64,000 nucleotides of DNA from Flavobacteriales bacterium (GTDB lineage: Bacteria > Bacteroidota > Bacteroidia > Flavobacteriales_F > PHOS-HE28): positions 1,302,001-1,366,000 of the forward strand of contig JADJAA010000001.1 in assembly GCA_016704485.1 (NCBI GenBank), read 5' to 3'. The notes beneath the pieces were generated by a model that saw only the letters and a list, made by a program, of their open reading frames with translations, was not told where the DNA came from and made no database searches. Both the position numbers and the translations under genes were made by a program. Below, one piece after another: positions 8,276 through 17,568 of this stretch. The first letter of the stretch is position 1. Each line of letters starts with the position of its first letter.

Positions 8276-10225
8276 TCACCCAACAACAACCCGCCCGGTC
8301 TTCTTTGCCAACTTTTTTTTGGCCTCGGTCATTTTTATGATTTCCTGCAACGTGGCGATCACGTTCAGTTCATCGGCGGTCTTCAGGTCTTCTTGCTTGT
8401 CCCGGATCATGCGGTCCACGCGGCGCTCTTTCAAGATGTCCACAGCTTCTTCAAGTGCATCACGCAGCGCTTCACTTTCGCGTTTCACATGGATCTTGTG
8501 GCGAGCTTTCCAGTTCGGACTTAGGTCATGTTTCTCCGTTAGAAGGTCTATGGCCATGGCGCGCCAGTTCTCTTGTTCGTGCCCAACGTAGCGGGCTGCA
8601 TCAATGGTTTCACCTAAGTTGCTCTTGTGCCGGTAGTCGATGTAGATCTCGCGGAACAACGGTTCGTCAAAGAGGATATCATCCAGTGCCAACAGCTCGA
8701 ACATCAACTCGGCCACGCTGGTTTCTTCTTCTTCGGCATTGCCTTCTTCATCCTGGAATTTCACCATGATCCGTTCGTGTCCATAGCTCAAGAGCATGCG
8801 GAGGAGATCACGTTCCTGTGGTGCGGTGCCGAGGTCCTCTACGATCGGTTGTGGCGCTGATAGATCAGGAGCCAAATGTTCTTCCGGAACAAAGTCGCCG
8901 CCGAGTTTTTTCTTGTACTGCCGGCGCAGTACCTTGTTCATTTCGCTGATCAAGGCCTGTTCGTTGATCTGCAACAAGGTGCTGCATTGTTTCACGTACA
9001 ATGCACGCAGGACCAGATCCGGAACCAACGCAACGCTCTCCACGATCTCGTGGATCGCAGCTGCTTTTTTCACCGGGTCATTGCCGCTATCGGCCATGAG
9101 CAGTTCGGCCTTGAAGACCAGAAAATCCTGAGCGTGTTCCGTGAGGTGTGCCGTTACCTCGCTGCTGCTGTGGCTTTTCGCGTAACTGTCCGGATCCTCG
9201 CCCTCCGGGAACGTGACCACTTTTACATTCAATCCTTCTTTCAAGATCAGATCGATACCGCGCAAGCTGGCCTTCATTCCAGCGGCATCGCCATCGTACA
9301 ATATGCAGACCGTGGCCGCGTAACGCTTGATCAAACGAACTTGATCCTCTGTCAAACTGGTACCGCTGCTTGCCACAACGTTCGTGATCCCCGCTTGGTG
9401 TAAGCTGATCACATCCGTATAGCCTTCCACCAAGTAGCACAGTTCATGCTGCACGATACTTTTCTTGGCTTGGTAGATACCATAAAGCGACTTGCTTTTT
9501 ATGTACAGCAAGCTCTCTGGACTGTTGAAATACTTCGGTAGTTTTTTATCGCTCTTCAATGTGCGCGCACCGAAACCGATCGGCGAGCCGCTTAGTCCGT
9601 GGATCGGGAACGTAACACGGCCTTGGAAAAAATCCCAAGGAGATCCATCGCTCTCTCTGCGTTTGATCCATCCCGCTTTCGCCAACAATTCCGCGTTGAA
9701 TCCGTTGGCTTGCGCTGCGTATGCAAACGCATTGCCTTGTTCCGGGACATAGCCCAATTGGAACTCTTTGATCGTGGCATCGGAGAAACCGCGTTCGCGG
9801 AAATAGGAGAGCCCGATCCGCTTGCCCTCGTCCGTTTCCCAGAGCTGTTCCACGCTCCAGTTCATGGCCCATTGCTGGATCACGGAAAGGCTTTCGCGTT
9901 CGCTTTGCGCGATCTCCTGTTCCGGTGTTTGTTCTTCTTCCGGTAGGTCGATGTTGTACCGTTTCGCAAGCCACTTCAGCGCCTCGACATAGCTGAGGTG
10001 CTCATGCTTCGTAAGGAAGGTGATGCTATCACCAGCTTCGCCACAGCCGAAGCATTTGTAGATGCCCAGATTCGGGGTAACATTGAAGGAGGGTGTTTTC
10101 TCGTTGTGGAATGGACACAGTCCCAAATACCGCGAACCCTTCCGTTTCAACGCAACGAATTCGCCCACTACTTCTTCTACGCGAGCAGCTTCTTTTACTT
10201 CCTGAATGGCGTGGGGCGCGATCAT
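8276..10225 (-). CDS. dnaG: DNA primase
   Basis: Synthesises RNA primers for replication. It has 649 residues. The N-terminal zinc-binding domain uses C37, H40, C58 and C61 (LCPFHNEKTPSF, YKCFGCGEAGD). The RNA polymerase core contains FPIHGLSGSPIGFGAR (about 206-221). TOPRIM residues are Glu267 in LVEGYTDV and Asp311/Asp313 in DGDAAG. The C-terminal helical region that contacts DnaB is present but divergent, with an acidic stretch (EEEETS). It ends in a lysine-rich tail. It lies in a same-strand run between a YwqK-like lipoprotein and the CDF transporter. Confidence 0.97.
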   Translation of the reverse strand: MIAPHAIQEVKEAARVEEVVGEFVALKRKGSRYLGLCPFHNEKTPSFNVTPNLGIYKCFGCGEAGDSITFLTKHEHLSYVEALKWLAKRYNIDLPEEEQTPEQEIAQSERESLSVIQQWAMNWSVEQLWETDEGKRIGLSYFRERGFSDATIKEFQLGYVPEQGNAFAYAAQANGFNAELLAKAGWIKRRESDGSPWDFFQGRVTFPIHGLSGSPIGFGARTLKSDKKLPKYFNSPESLLYIKSKSLYGIYQAKKSIVQHELCYLVEGYTDVISLHQAGITNVVASSGTSLTEDQVRLIKRYAATVCILYDGDAAGMKASLRGIDLILKEGLNVKVVTFPEGEDPDSYAKSHSSSEVTAHLTEHAQDFLVFKAELLMADSGNDPVKKAAAIHEIVESVALVPDLVLRALYVKQCSTLLQINEQALISEMNKVLRRQYKKKLGGDFVPEEHLAPDLSAPQPIVEDLGTAPQERDLLRMLLSYGHERIMVKFQDEEGNAEEEETSVAELMFELLALDDILFDEPLFREIYIDYRHKSNLGETIDAARYVGHEQENWRAMAIDLLTEKHDLSPNWKARHKIHVKRESEALRDALEEAVDILKERRVDRMIRDKQEDLKTADELNVIATLQEIIKMTEAKKKLAKKTGRVVVG

Positions 10226-10292
10226 TACCGGGGTGTGAAATTACACTAGCGACCGCAGCCGTTGATCCAACGGGTACAATTTACGGTTGGTG

Positions 10293-10748
10293 CTATTTCA
10301 GCTCCACACCTAAGCTATCGAACTGGGCGGTCTTGATCAATACGCCTTTACGATCATAGAATCTCCATTCTCCGACCTTGAGATCGAGCTTGTATTGACC
10401 GCTGTAGAACAACATTCCATTATCGTGGAAGACTTCGTTCAAGCCATTCTGCTTTCCATCGCTATACACGGTCTTACTGCGAATTGTGCCATTCCCGAAG
10501 TAAGAGGTCCACGGCCCTTGCCGTTCGCCATTCTCTTGCAGACCGGTCATTCTACCAGCATCCGGGATCTTAATGTCCTGGATACCATCCTTGCGGACCG
10601 AAGCCTTGATCGTATCCTTTGGTGCGGTATTTATTTCTTCTGCCGGCGGTTGTGTTTTCTGAGGTGCTTGTTGCGGTGTACAAGCCACAAGAGCTCCAAC
10701 GAACGCAAACCATACGGTGGTGTGAAGTAGGTGATCGATGAATTTCAT
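10293..10748 (-). CDS. Lipoprotein with YwqK/MORN-like repeats
   Basis: A 151-residue protein with a lipobox (ALVAC, Cys23), so probably a lipoprotein. After a proline-rich linker it has imperfect repeats such as NGERQGPWTSYFGNGTI, GKQNGLNEVFHDNGMLFYSG and LKVGEWRFYDRKGVLI, which match the toxin-antitoxin YwqK-family/MORN_2 pattern. Proteins of this kind are common in Bacteroidota; the role is unknown and the 'antitoxin' label in databases is not supported by context here. It sits between the polyprenyl synthase and dnaG, 28 and 67 bp away. Confidence 0.8.
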   Translation of the reverse strand: MKFIDHLLHTTVWFAFVGALVACTPQQAPQKTQPPAEEINTAPKDTIKASVRKDGIQDIKIPDAGRMTGLQENGERQGPWTSYFGNGTIRSKTVYSDGKQNGLNEVFHDNGMLFYSGQYKLDLKVGEWRFYDRKGVLIKTAQFDSLGVELK

Positions 10749-10776
10749 TGTTCCGGATACGTTGTCTAGTGCGTTC

Positions 10777-11760
10777 TTATTTCGTTCGCTCCACGGTCAG
10801 TTGTACAAGGCCTTCCAAGGCGTCGCGGTATTCGTTCTTCGGAAAGGTATGCAGTGTTCCGATGGCTTTGTCGCGGTATTCGAGCATGCGTGCATGCGCA
10901 TGTGCGATCCCACCTGCTTCCGATACCATTTCCACCAAACGCTTCACCGATCGGTCATCTTCGTTCTTGTTCTTGACCACATCGATCATCCACCGACGAT
11001 CGGACTTCGAGACCTTGTCCAGTGAATAGATCAATGGGAGCGTCAGTTTTTTTTCTTTGATGTCCAACCCGGTCGGTTTGCCAATGTCCTCACCATTGCC
11101 ATAGTCGAACAGATCATCCTTTATCTGGAAGGCGATGCCGGTGTGTTCCCCGAATTTATGCATGCGTTGCACGGCTTCAAGAGGCTGGCCTGCAGCGCTT
11201 GCTCCACTTGCACAGCACGCAGCAATAAGACTGGCCGTTTTCTTGCCGATGATGTCGAAATACACGTCCTCACTGAAATTCAAGTTCCGTGTTTTTTGCA
11301 GTTGAAGCAATTCGCCTTCGGACATTTCCCGAACAGCAGTACTGACGATCTTCAGTAACTGGAATTCATCTTTTTCGATCGCGAGCAACAAGCCTCGGCT
11401 TAACAGGTAATCGCCGACCAATACCGCGATCTTGTTCTTCCAAAGCGCATTGATGCTGAAGAATCCGCGACGCATGGAGCTGCTGTCCACCACATCGTCA
11501 TGGACCAAGGTTGCCGTATGAAGCAATTCGATCAAACTTGCAGCGATGAACGCACTGTCCTTCACAGGCCCGAACTGCTTCGCACTGAGCAAGGTGAACA
11601 TCGGCCGCATTTGCTTGCCTTTCCGCTTAACGATGTAGTGCATAACCCGGTCCAGCAGCGCGACCTTACTGCGCATGGCTTCTCGGAAATGCGGCTCAAA
11701 GGCCTTCATTTCCTCGGCGATCGGCCGCTGTATGGCTTCAATGGTCACCAATGCTTGCAC
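10777..11760 (-). CDS. Polyprenyl diphosphate synthase (trans-type)
   Basis: Long-chain isoprenyl synthase that extends FPP/GGPP with isopentenyl units, most likely for the menaquinone side chain. It has 327 residues. The first aspartate-rich motif is D88-D89-xx-D92 (VHDDVVDSSSMRRG); the second is D215-D216-xx-D219 (FQIKDDLFDYG). The product chain length cannot be fixed from sequence alone. The frame opens with GTG at 11760 (MQALVTIEAIQRPI); no ATG gives a plausible N-terminus. Isoprenoid partners in this window are ispD, ispG and uppP. Confidence 0.92.
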   Translation of the reverse strand: MQALVTIEAIQRPIAEEMKAFEPHFREAMRSKVALLDRVMHYIVKRKGKQMRPMFTLLSAKQFGPVKDSAFIAASLIELLHTATLVHDDVVDSSSMRRGFFSINALWKNKIAVLVGDYLLSRGLLLAIEKDEFQLLKIVSTAVREMSEGELLQLQKTRNLNFSEDVYFDIIGKKTASLIAACCASGASAAGQPLEAVQRMHKFGEHTGIAFQIKDDLFDYGNGEDIGKPTGLDIKEKKLTLPLIYSLDKVSKSDRRWMIDVVKNKNEDDRSVKRLVEMVSEAGGIAHAHARMLEYRDKAIGTLHTFPKNEYRDALEGLVQLTVERTK

Positions 11761-11848
11761 CCTCGAAGAACAAATGGCCTGCCGGGAACGGCAAAGATGG
11801 CGAACACCGCACGTTGCCGCGCAACCTTTTTCAAGATTCTCGTCTGCG

Positions 11849-11877
11849 TTGGGTAAGCCTACAACTACCTACCTTCG
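11849..11877 (+). promoter_or_regulatory. Promoter TTG-N18-TACCTTCG
   Basis: TTG at 11849-11851 and TACCTTCG at 11870-11877, spacer 18, six bases before the ATG at 11884. The spacing fits the Bacteroidota -33/-7 promoter and implies an almost leaderless mRNA. Confidence 0.5.
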
Positions 11878-11883
11878 CAACGC

Positions 11884-12618
11884 ATGAATTCCCGTTCCTC
11901 CATTTTTCGCAGTTTCCTGCTGATCGCTGCCTGTACGTTGAGTATGGTGGCCATGGCCCAAAAGGAAAAACCGAAGACCCTTTTGTACAAGGACCGGGTA
12001 AATGCAGCATTCGACACGGTGAATTGTGTGAAAAACGTATTCAAGATCAACCCATTGCTCTTTTTTCGAGGAGAGATCCCGCTTTATTATGAACGTGCGC
12101 TTACACCGCGATTGAGCCTTGAGGTCGGTATTGGCGTTACGTATCGGAATTTCCTGGCACTATCCATTGCTGGTGATGATGCCGACGATTATGGAAGAGG
12201 TGTTGAGATCCAAGCTAACCCCAGTTTTCACATCGGTGCACGTTATTATCATCAGATCGATATTGAGCCGCAAGGGTGGTATTCGCAGCTTGAATTCGCT
12301 CACTTGGAGTATTCCAAGAAGATCCTCCATAAGGACTCATTAGGACGCTTCCCGGAAGATCCGCAACGTTCGCTTGATGTGCGCACCTACAATGACCTCC
12401 GGTTATACATAGGTTACCAGTTGTTCAGTTCTTCAAGCAATTGGATGTGTGATATCTATGGTGGGGTCGCTATGCGATCGCGTCATTCAGTAAAGGTCAT
12501 TGAGGAAACACGAGTGGACTTTACCAATAGTCGGGTTGAGTACCTCTACAGTACTATAGAGTCCGATGATACGGTTCCCGCATTCTTCCTTGGGTTCAAG
12601 GTCGGTCTAGGGTTCTGA
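11884..12618 (+). CDS. Predicted outer-membrane beta-barrel protein, DUF3575-like
   Basis: A 244-residue protein with a signal peptide (about 1-25, ending AMAQ). The mature part has alternating-hydrophobicity strands, for example NPLLFFRGEIPLYYERAL, LSLEVGIGVTYRNF and a final FFLGFKVGLGF ending in Phe, a usual outer-membrane barrel C-terminal signature. The opening of the mature region resembles DUF3575-type barrels that begin with a K-NPL-F...IP-YER pattern. The function is unknown. It is convergent with rlmN, leaving 24 bp between stops. Confidence 0.7.
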   Translation: MNSRSSIFRSFLLIAACTLSMVAMAQKEKPKTLLYKDRVNAAFDTVNCVKNVFKINPLLFFRGEIPLYYERALTPRLSLEVGIGVTYRNFLALSIAGDDADDYGRGVEIQANPSFHIGARYYHQIDIEPQGWYSQLEFAHLEYSKKILHKDSLGRFPEDPQRSLDVRTYNDLRLYIGYQLFSSSSNWMCDIYGGVAMRSRHSVKVIEETRVDFTNSRVEYLYSTIESDDTVPAFFLGFKVGLGF

Positions 12619-12642
12619 CAAGCAGCTTGAAAAGCGAAGATA

Positions 12643-13734
12643 CTACTTCATCACCCGCTCACCGTCCTTTATAGCAGGCGTATTCTTGTTCGCCAACTGG
12701 CCACAGGCTGCATCAATGTCCTTTCCACGGCTGCGGCGAATACGAGCGACAATGCCCTTGCTTTCCAAGTGGTACATGAATGCTGCTGCATCCTCATCAC
12801 TTGAACGTTGGAAAGATCCCTTTACGTTCGCGCTAGCATCGATCGGATTGTATTCGATCAGATTCACTTTCGAATCCACGTCGCTTGCATAGCGCACAAG
12901 GTCTTGTGCATCTGCGATGGAATCGTTGAACCCCTTCAATAGAATGTACTCGAAGGTGACATCCTTTTTCGTCATGCGGGTATAGTAGCGCAAGGCGTCC
13001 TTCAGCTCTGCCAAGGGCGTTTGTTCGTTGATCGGCATGATGGTATCACGTTTGGCATCCGTAGCGGCGTGAAGGCTGATCGCAAGGTGGAAACGCGCAC
13101 CGTCATCCGCTAATTTCCGGATCATTTTTGCAATACCAGCAGTGCTCACCGTTATGCGGCGCGAGCCCATTCCCAGTGCATCCTGCGAGTTGATGAGATC
13201 TGCACTAGCCATGGTATTGGCATAGTTGAGCAATGGTTCGCCCATGCCCATGTAAACAATGTTGGTGACGTTCTTTTTGTTGTATTTCAGTGCAAGATCA
13301 TCGATCAAGGTCACTTGGTCCACGATCTCAGCGGCATCCAGATTTCTGATGCGCTTCAGCTTGCCCGTTGCGCAGAACGTACACGTTAAACTACACCCGA
13401 TCTGGCTGCTGATACATGCCGTTTGCCGTTTTGGTGTCGGGATCAGAACGCCTTCAACAATGTGACCGTCCCAGGTCCTGAAAGCACACTTTATCGTGCC
13501 ATCTTCGCTTCGTTGTTCTTCTACCAATTCTAGCGGACGAAATAACGTGTGCTCGCTCAGTTTTTCACGAAATGCCTTGGGTAGGTCGGACATATCATCC
13601 CAGGCACGTGCTTTTTTCTTCCACAACCAATCCCAGAGTTGTTTGGCGCGGTAGGGCTTTTCGCCAAGGTCAGCGACTAAAGCGGTTAGTTGTTCCTTGG
13701 AAAGGCTGCGGATATCGATCGGTGTAGTGCTCAC
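12643..13734 (-). CDS. rlmN: Dual-specificity rRNA/tRNA adenine-C2 methyltransferase RlmN
   Basis: Radical-SAM enzyme that methylates C2 of A2503 in 23S rRNA and A37 in some tRNAs. It has 363 residues. The 4Fe-4S cysteines are C114, C118 and C121 (GCSLTCTFCATG); the resolving mechanistic cysteine is C344 (DAACGQLA). Further family segments are YMGMGEPLLNY and LAISLHAATD. The start is GTG at 13734; a GACCTTTG box (13739-13746) ends four bases upstream. Confidence 0.95.
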   Translation of the reverse strand: MSTTPIDIRSLSKEQLTALVADLGEKPYRAKQLWDWLWKKKARAWDDMSDLPKAFREKLSEHTLFRPLELVEEQRSEDGTIKCAFRTWDGHIVEGVLIPTPKRQTACISSQIGCSLTCTFCATGKLKRIRNLDAAEIVDQVTLIDDLALKYNKKNVTNIVYMGMGEPLLNYANTMASADLINSQDALGMGSRRITVSTAGIAKMIRKLADDGARFHLAISLHAATDAKRDTIMPINEQTPLAELKDALRYYTRMTKKDVTFEYILLKGFNDSIADAQDLVRYASDVDSKVNLIEYNPIDASANVKGSFQRSSDEDAAAFMYHLESKGIVARIRRSRGKDIDAACGQLANKNTPAIKDGERVMK

Positions 13735-13783
13735 GGCGCAAAGGTCGGTGTTAATCCATTAAATGGGGTGGAATACGGGATGA

Positions 13784-14446
13784 TCACACTACCAGCCCTT
13801 CAGCTACCCTTAGGTCCATTGGCGTGGTGATCTTCAGGTTAGCGTCATCGCCCTCCACTAAATGCACGGGTTCTCCTAAGCGCTCCACCAACGTGGCTTC
13901 ATCCGTGAATGCTCGGTCGTAGGGTAGTTCGAACGCCTTACGCAGAAGGTCCGTACGAAAGCATTGAGGGGTTTGCACAATGCGGAACCCTGTTCTATCC
14001 ATCGCTCTGGACCCCTCTGGCATGACCTCCCGTATTGACGAACTTATCGGTACGACTGGAATGGCTGACCCATTGGCCTTGGCACCATCGAAGCAACGAC
14101 CGATCAGACCTACATCTACCAGTGGTCGTACGCCATCATGAACGGCAACCACACCGTTGTGAGTGACTTTGGTAAGTCCTTTCTGAACGGAATGGAATCG
14201 TTCTTCGCCACCGGCCACGATCTCATGTTCTGTAAAGAATTTATGACCAATGCAAAGGCTTTTCCAGATCGGGATCTGCGCTTCTGGTAAGACGACCACG
14301 ATCTGCATGGTGACATTATAGGCCCGGAACGCGTCGATGGAATAACATAGCAGCGGCTTACCCTTGAGCAACAAGAACTGTTTCGGAATGGAGGCTCCCA
14401 TGCGTTTGCCTAGGCCTCCGGCTACAATGATGGCGCTACGTTCCAT
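13784..14446 (-). CDS. ispD: 2-C-methyl-D-erythritol 4-phosphate cytidylyltransferase
   Basis: MEP-pathway enzyme that transfers CMP to MEP. It has 220 residues from ATG 14446. The nucleotide-binding loop AIIVAGGLGKRMG, KQFLLLKGKPLL, VAVHDGVRPLVD, QTPQCFR and TDEATLVERLG are all IspD landmarks. A GTG two codons upstream (14452) overlaps a TTAATTCG -7-like box, so the inner ATG is the better start. ispG, another MEP gene, is also in this window. Confidence 0.93.
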   Translation of the reverse strand: MERSAIIVAGGLGKRMGASIPKQFLLLKGKPLLCYSIDAFRAYNVTMQIVVVLPEAQIPIWKSLCIGHKFFTEHEIVAGGEERFHSVQKGLTKVTHNGVVAVHDGVRPLVDVGLIGRCFDGAKANGSAIPVVPISSSIREVMPEGSRAMDRTGFRIVQTPQCFRTDLLRKAFELPYDRAFTDEATLVERLGEPVHLVEGDDANLKITTPMDLRVAEGLVV

Positions 14447-14498
14447 GATCACGAATTAACCGATAAATGAGTTACGATCGAAATGTGCTGAAAGCGCA

Positions 14499-14525
14499 AA
14501 GCCGCGGATCATGGACCCACGGCTT
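14499..14525 (-). terminator. Weak hairpin after queA
   Basis: Arms AAGCCGCGG (14499-14507) and CCACGGCTT (14517-14525) pair with one mismatch, downstream of the queA stop on the minus strand. The T-tract that follows is short and interrupted, so termination is only plausible. Confidence 0.35.
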
Positions 14526-14547
14526 CGTTCAGAGTTAATTATCCCGA

Positions 14548-15597
14548 TCAGATGATCAACATCGCATCGCCATAGCTGAAGAAACGATACTTCTCCTTCA
14601 TGGCCACTTTGTAGGCGTTCCAAACATGGTCATATCCACCGAATGCAGCTACTTGCATCAAGAGCGTGCTTTCTGGCATATGGAAGTTGGTGATCATGCT
14701 ATCCGCGATACTGAAATCATATGGCGGGAAGATGAATTTGTTGGTCCATCCGTTGTATGGATTCAACTGGTTCTCCGTGTTCACGCTGCTTTCAATGGCG
14801 CGCATCGTGGTGGTACCTACACAACATACCCGCTTCTTGTTCACGATCGCTTTGTTCACGATCTTACACGCTTCTGGCGTAATAATGGCCTGCTCGGAGT
14901 CCATTTTATGCTTGGTCAGATCTTCAACTTCCACTGGGCGGAACGTGCCAAGACCTACATGTAAGGTTACTTCGGCGAACTCCAGTCCTTGCAGTTCCAT
15001 CCGCTTCATCAGCTCACGGCTGAAATGAAGACCAGCGGTTGGTGCTGCTACAGCGCCTTCTTCTTTGGCGTAGATCGTTTGGTAGCGCTCGGCATCACTA
15101 GGCTCAGTTTCGCGTTTGATGTAGCGAGGCAAAGGTGTTTCACCCATTTCGGTGATCGCGGCTTTGAATTCCTCGTAGGTGCCATCGAACAAGAAACGCA
15201 AGGTGCGGCCACGGCTGGTAGTGTTGTCGATCACCTCCGCTACAAGTTCATCGTCCTTACCGAAGTACAATTTGTTACCGATACGGATCTTGCGAGCAGG
15301 ATCAACGATCACATCCCACAACAGGCTTTCGCGGTTCAATTCGCGCAGCATGAAGACCTCGATCTTCGCTCCTGTTTTTTCCTTGTTGCCCCACATACGT
15401 GCAGGGAATACGCGGGTGTTGTTCAGGATGAAGGTGTCGCCTTCATTGAAATAATCAAGGATGTTCTTGAATTTCTTGTGTTCGATCTTCCCGTCCTTGC
15501 GGTGCAGAACCATCAATTTGGCGCCGTCGCGATCTTTGGTTGGATATAGGGCGATCTGCTCCTTTGGCAGATCGAATTTGAATGATGCTAGTTTCAT
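14548..15597 (-). CDS. queA: tRNA preQ1(34) S-adenosylmethionine ribosyltransferase-isomerase
   Basis: Queuosine biosynthesis enzyme that transfers and rearranges the ribosyl group of SAM onto preQ1 in tRNA. It has 349 residues, a full-length match. Characteristic segments are FILNNTRVFPARMWG, APTAGLHFSRELMKRM, EVTLHVGLGTFRPV, and ITNFHMPESTLLMQVAAFGG near the end. It lies next to truB but is separated by 129 bp and has its own well-formed promoter. A small hairpin (GCGGAGC at 15605-15611 with GCTCCCGC at 15618-15625) sits in the leader close to the ATG. Confidence 0.96.
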   Translation of the reverse strand: MKLASFKFDLPKEQIALYPTKDRDGAKLMVLHRKDGKIEHKKFKNILDYFNEGDTFILNNTRVFPARMWGNKEKTGAKIEVFMLRELNRESLLWDVIVDPARKIRIGNKLYFGKDDELVAEVIDNTTSRGRTLRFLFDGTYEEFKAAITEMGETPLPRYIKRETEPSDAERYQTIYAKEEGAVAAPTAGLHFSRELMKRMELQGLEFAEVTLHVGLGTFRPVEVEDLTKHKMDSEQAIITPEACKIVNKAIVNKKRVCCVGTTTMRAIESSVNTENQLNPYNGWTNKFIFPPYDFSIADSMITNFHMPESTLLMQVAAFGGYDHVWNAYKVAMKEKYRFFSYGDAMLII

Positions 15598-15641
15598 GAA
15601 TTTTGCGGAGCTTACAGGCTCCCGCTGCTTATTTGGGGGGC

Positions 15642-15673
15642 CGAAGATAATATCATAACTGCGCCGAGGTCAA
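15642..15673 (-). promoter_or_regulatory. queA promoter, TTG-N21-TATCTTCG
   Basis: On the minus strand a TTG (15673-15671, within a TTTTTG run) is followed 21 bases later by TATCTTCG (15649-15642). This gives a leader of roughly 40 bases before queA that contains a small hairpin. Confidence 0.55.
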
Positions 15674-15726
15674 AAAGGTTGACCAGCAGGTGGTAAGAAC
15701 AGGTGTGTCGGGCTTGGAGGCCTATT

Positions 15727-16452
15727 TCACAACGGGGCGATCAATTGCGTCCATTCAAACGGATGTCGGGCGTCGGAAACGGAAAAGTCGCCGATATGCG
15801 TGCGCCGCAATGCGCTGAGGTATGCGCCACAACCGAGTTCCTGACCAATGTCGTGGGCCAAGGATCGGATGTAAGTGCCTTTGCTCACATGTACCTCGAA
15901 ATCGACCTCGTTGTCGCGGATTCCAGTTACTTCCAGCTTGGATATCAATACTTTAACCTCTGGAAAATCGACTAAATGGGCACGTTCTTCATCGCGTGCC
16001 AACCAGAACGCGCGCTCACCTTCAAAGCGCTTGGCAGAATAGTTAGGTGGGCGCTGCATTACCTCGCCATGGAACTGGGCAAAGGCGGACTTGATGGTAT
16101 TATCATCCAGTTGTTCCCATGGCCCAAAGCGGATCTTTTCCGTTTCAGCATCATAACTATCTGTTACATAGCCTAATGTGATGGTGCCGGTGTAGACTTT
16201 GGTCTGTCCGGTAATGAGGGGAAGCTTTTTCGTGAAGGACCCGTAAGCAATGATCAATAGCCCGCTAGCCAATGGATCCAACGTGCCAGCATGACCTACC
16301 TTGAAGTTCCGTCTTTGAACTACGCTCCGCATAGCTCCGCGGATCTTCTTTACCACATCAAAACTGGTCCAGTCCAACGGCTTGTCCACCAGAACGAATC
16401 CTCCGTCATCGGGTAGAAATACAAAATCCTCAAATTTTCCGGTTTCCTCCAT
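15727..16452 (-). CDS. truB: tRNA pseudouridine(55) synthase
   Basis: Makes the universal pseudouridine 55 of tRNA T-loops. It has 241 residues from ATG 16452 (MEETGKFEDFVF). The open frame continues upstream into uppP, but that part is not TruB-like. The catalytic aspartate is Asp59 in GHAGTLDPLASGLL; GFVLVDKPLDWTSFDVV, KRFEGERAFWLAR and the C-terminal KGTYIRSLAHDIG segment are also typical. It is the last gene of ftsX-DUF3098-uppP-truB. Confidence 0.95.
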   Translation of the reverse strand: MEETGKFEDFVFLPDDGGFVLVDKPLDWTSFDVVKKIRGAMRSVVQRRNFKVGHAGTLDPLASGLLIIAYGSFTKKLPLITGQTKVYTGTITLGYVTDSYDAETEKIRFGPWEQLDDNTIKSAFAQFHGEVMQRPPNYSAKRFEGERAFWLARDEERAHLVDFPEVKVLISKLEVTGIRDNEVDFEVHVSKGTYIRSLAHDIGQELGCGAYLSALRRTHIGDFSVSDARHPFEWTQLIAPL

Positions 16453-16511
16453 ACGGATCAACAGCGGCGAAGGTACCAGGATGTTGGTGGTAGCCTTTGT
16501 GACTGTAGCGC

Positions 16512-17306
16512 TTACATCATTTGCAAGGGTACATTCATCAAGTATAACACGATAATGACCCCGCCTACCACTATCCGGTACCAACCGAATGCCTTGAATC
16601 CATGCCTACTCAGAAAGGCTATGAACGAACGAATTGCGATGATCGCGACTATGAACGCCACCACATTGCCAATGGCGAAAAGCTGGAAATGCTCACTGGT
16701 GAATTCACCACCGTCCTTGATGTAATCGTAGATGGATTTTACCGTGGCTCCGAACATTGTCGGTACGGCCAAAAAGAAACTGAATTCCGCCGCGTTCTTT
16801 CGCGATAAACCTTGCGTCATTCCTCCAATGATCGTGGCCGCGGAACGAGACACACCAGGCACCATTGCGATACACTGCCACACACCGATGATGAACGCCT
16901 TTTTATAGCTAATGGGTTGTGTTTCCTCGTTTTTTCCACCGGGAGCCCAACGATCAATGAACAAGAACACGACCCCACCAAGGAATAACATAACCCCGAC
17001 CACGACCACATTTTCCAGCAAGGCATTGATGAAGTCATTCAGCAGAAGGCCTGCAACAACTGCGGGCAGGAATGCGACGAAAAGCGTTGTGTAGAAATCG
17101 AAGGTCTGGAAGAAGCGTTTCCAGTACAAAGCGATCACGGAAAGGATAGCTCCGAACTGGATCGCAACGGTAAAAAGTTTCACGAATTCGTCCTGCTGGA
17201 TCCCCATGATGCTGGATCCGATGATCATATGCCCAGTACTTGAAACGGGCAGGAATTCGGTGATTCCCTCGATGATCGCGAGGATGATCGCTTGGATAAT
17301 GGTCAT
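16512..17306 (-). CDS. uppP: Undecaprenyl-diphosphatase
   Basis: BacA-type enzyme that recycles undecaprenyl diphosphate to the monophosphate carrier used for peptidoglycan and other glycans. It has 264 residues with about eight membrane helices. The active-site regions are EGITEFLPVSSTGHM (13-27) and PGVSRSAATI (150-159, Arg154). It overlaps the DUF3098 gene by four bases (ATGA). Confidence 0.95.
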   Translation of the reverse strand: MTIIQAIILAIIEGITEFLPVSSTGHMIIGSSIMGIQQDEFVKLFTVAIQFGAILSVIALYWKRFFQTFDFYTTLFVAFLPAVVAGLLLNDFINALLENVVVVGVMLFLGGVVFLFIDRWAPGGKNEETQPISYKKAFIIGVWQCIAMVPGVSRSAATIIGGMTQGLSRKNAAEFSFFLAVPTMFGATVKSIYDYIKDGGEFTSEHFQLFAIGNVVAFIVAIIAIRSFIAFLSRHGFKAFGWYRIVVGGVIIVLYLMNVPLQMM

Positions 17307-17557
17307 GCCTCCGAACCACCTGTCTTTTTCAGGATCGCATAGACCACGAATAAGTAGCCGATCAGCGTAACAATAGGAGCAACGGTTATGCGCCTTGGAC
17401 TAAAGATATCAGCCTCATTAAAGGAATTCGGATCGCCGTTACCACCCCCGGCCATGAGCATGAACCCAACTACGACGATCGCGAGGCCGATCAACAGTAA
17501 TTTGTAATTGGTGGCGGTGAACGCCATATCCATTTGTTCGTTGTGCTTGGATGCCAT
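17303..17557 (-). CDS. DUF3098 small membrane protein
   Basis: An 84-residue protein with two hydrophobic helices (LLLIGLAIVVVGFMLMAGGG and TVAPIVTLIGYLFVVYAIL) separated by a polar loop with FSPRRI. Size, topology and position between ftsX and uppP match the conserved DUF3098 family of Bacteroidota. The frame extends further upstream inside ftsX; the ATG at 17557, 11 bp after the ftsX stop, is the sensible start. The role is unknown but context suggests the cell envelope or division. Confidence 0.85.
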   Translation of the reverse strand: MASKHNEQMDMAFTATNYKLLLIGLAIVVVGFMLMAGGGNGDPNSFNEADIFSPRRITVAPIVTLIGYLFVVYAILKKTGGSEA

Positions 17558-17568
17558 GATCTGCTTAT

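Noticed and set aside
10293..10748. YwqK-like lipoprotein as an antitoxin
   Set aside because: The database-style name is historical; no toxin partner is adjacent and the protein has a lipobox.
15598..15650. preQ1 riboswitch in the queA leader
   Set aside because: There is a hairpin, but neither the small-loop CUA/A-rich tail of class I nor class II architecture is visible.
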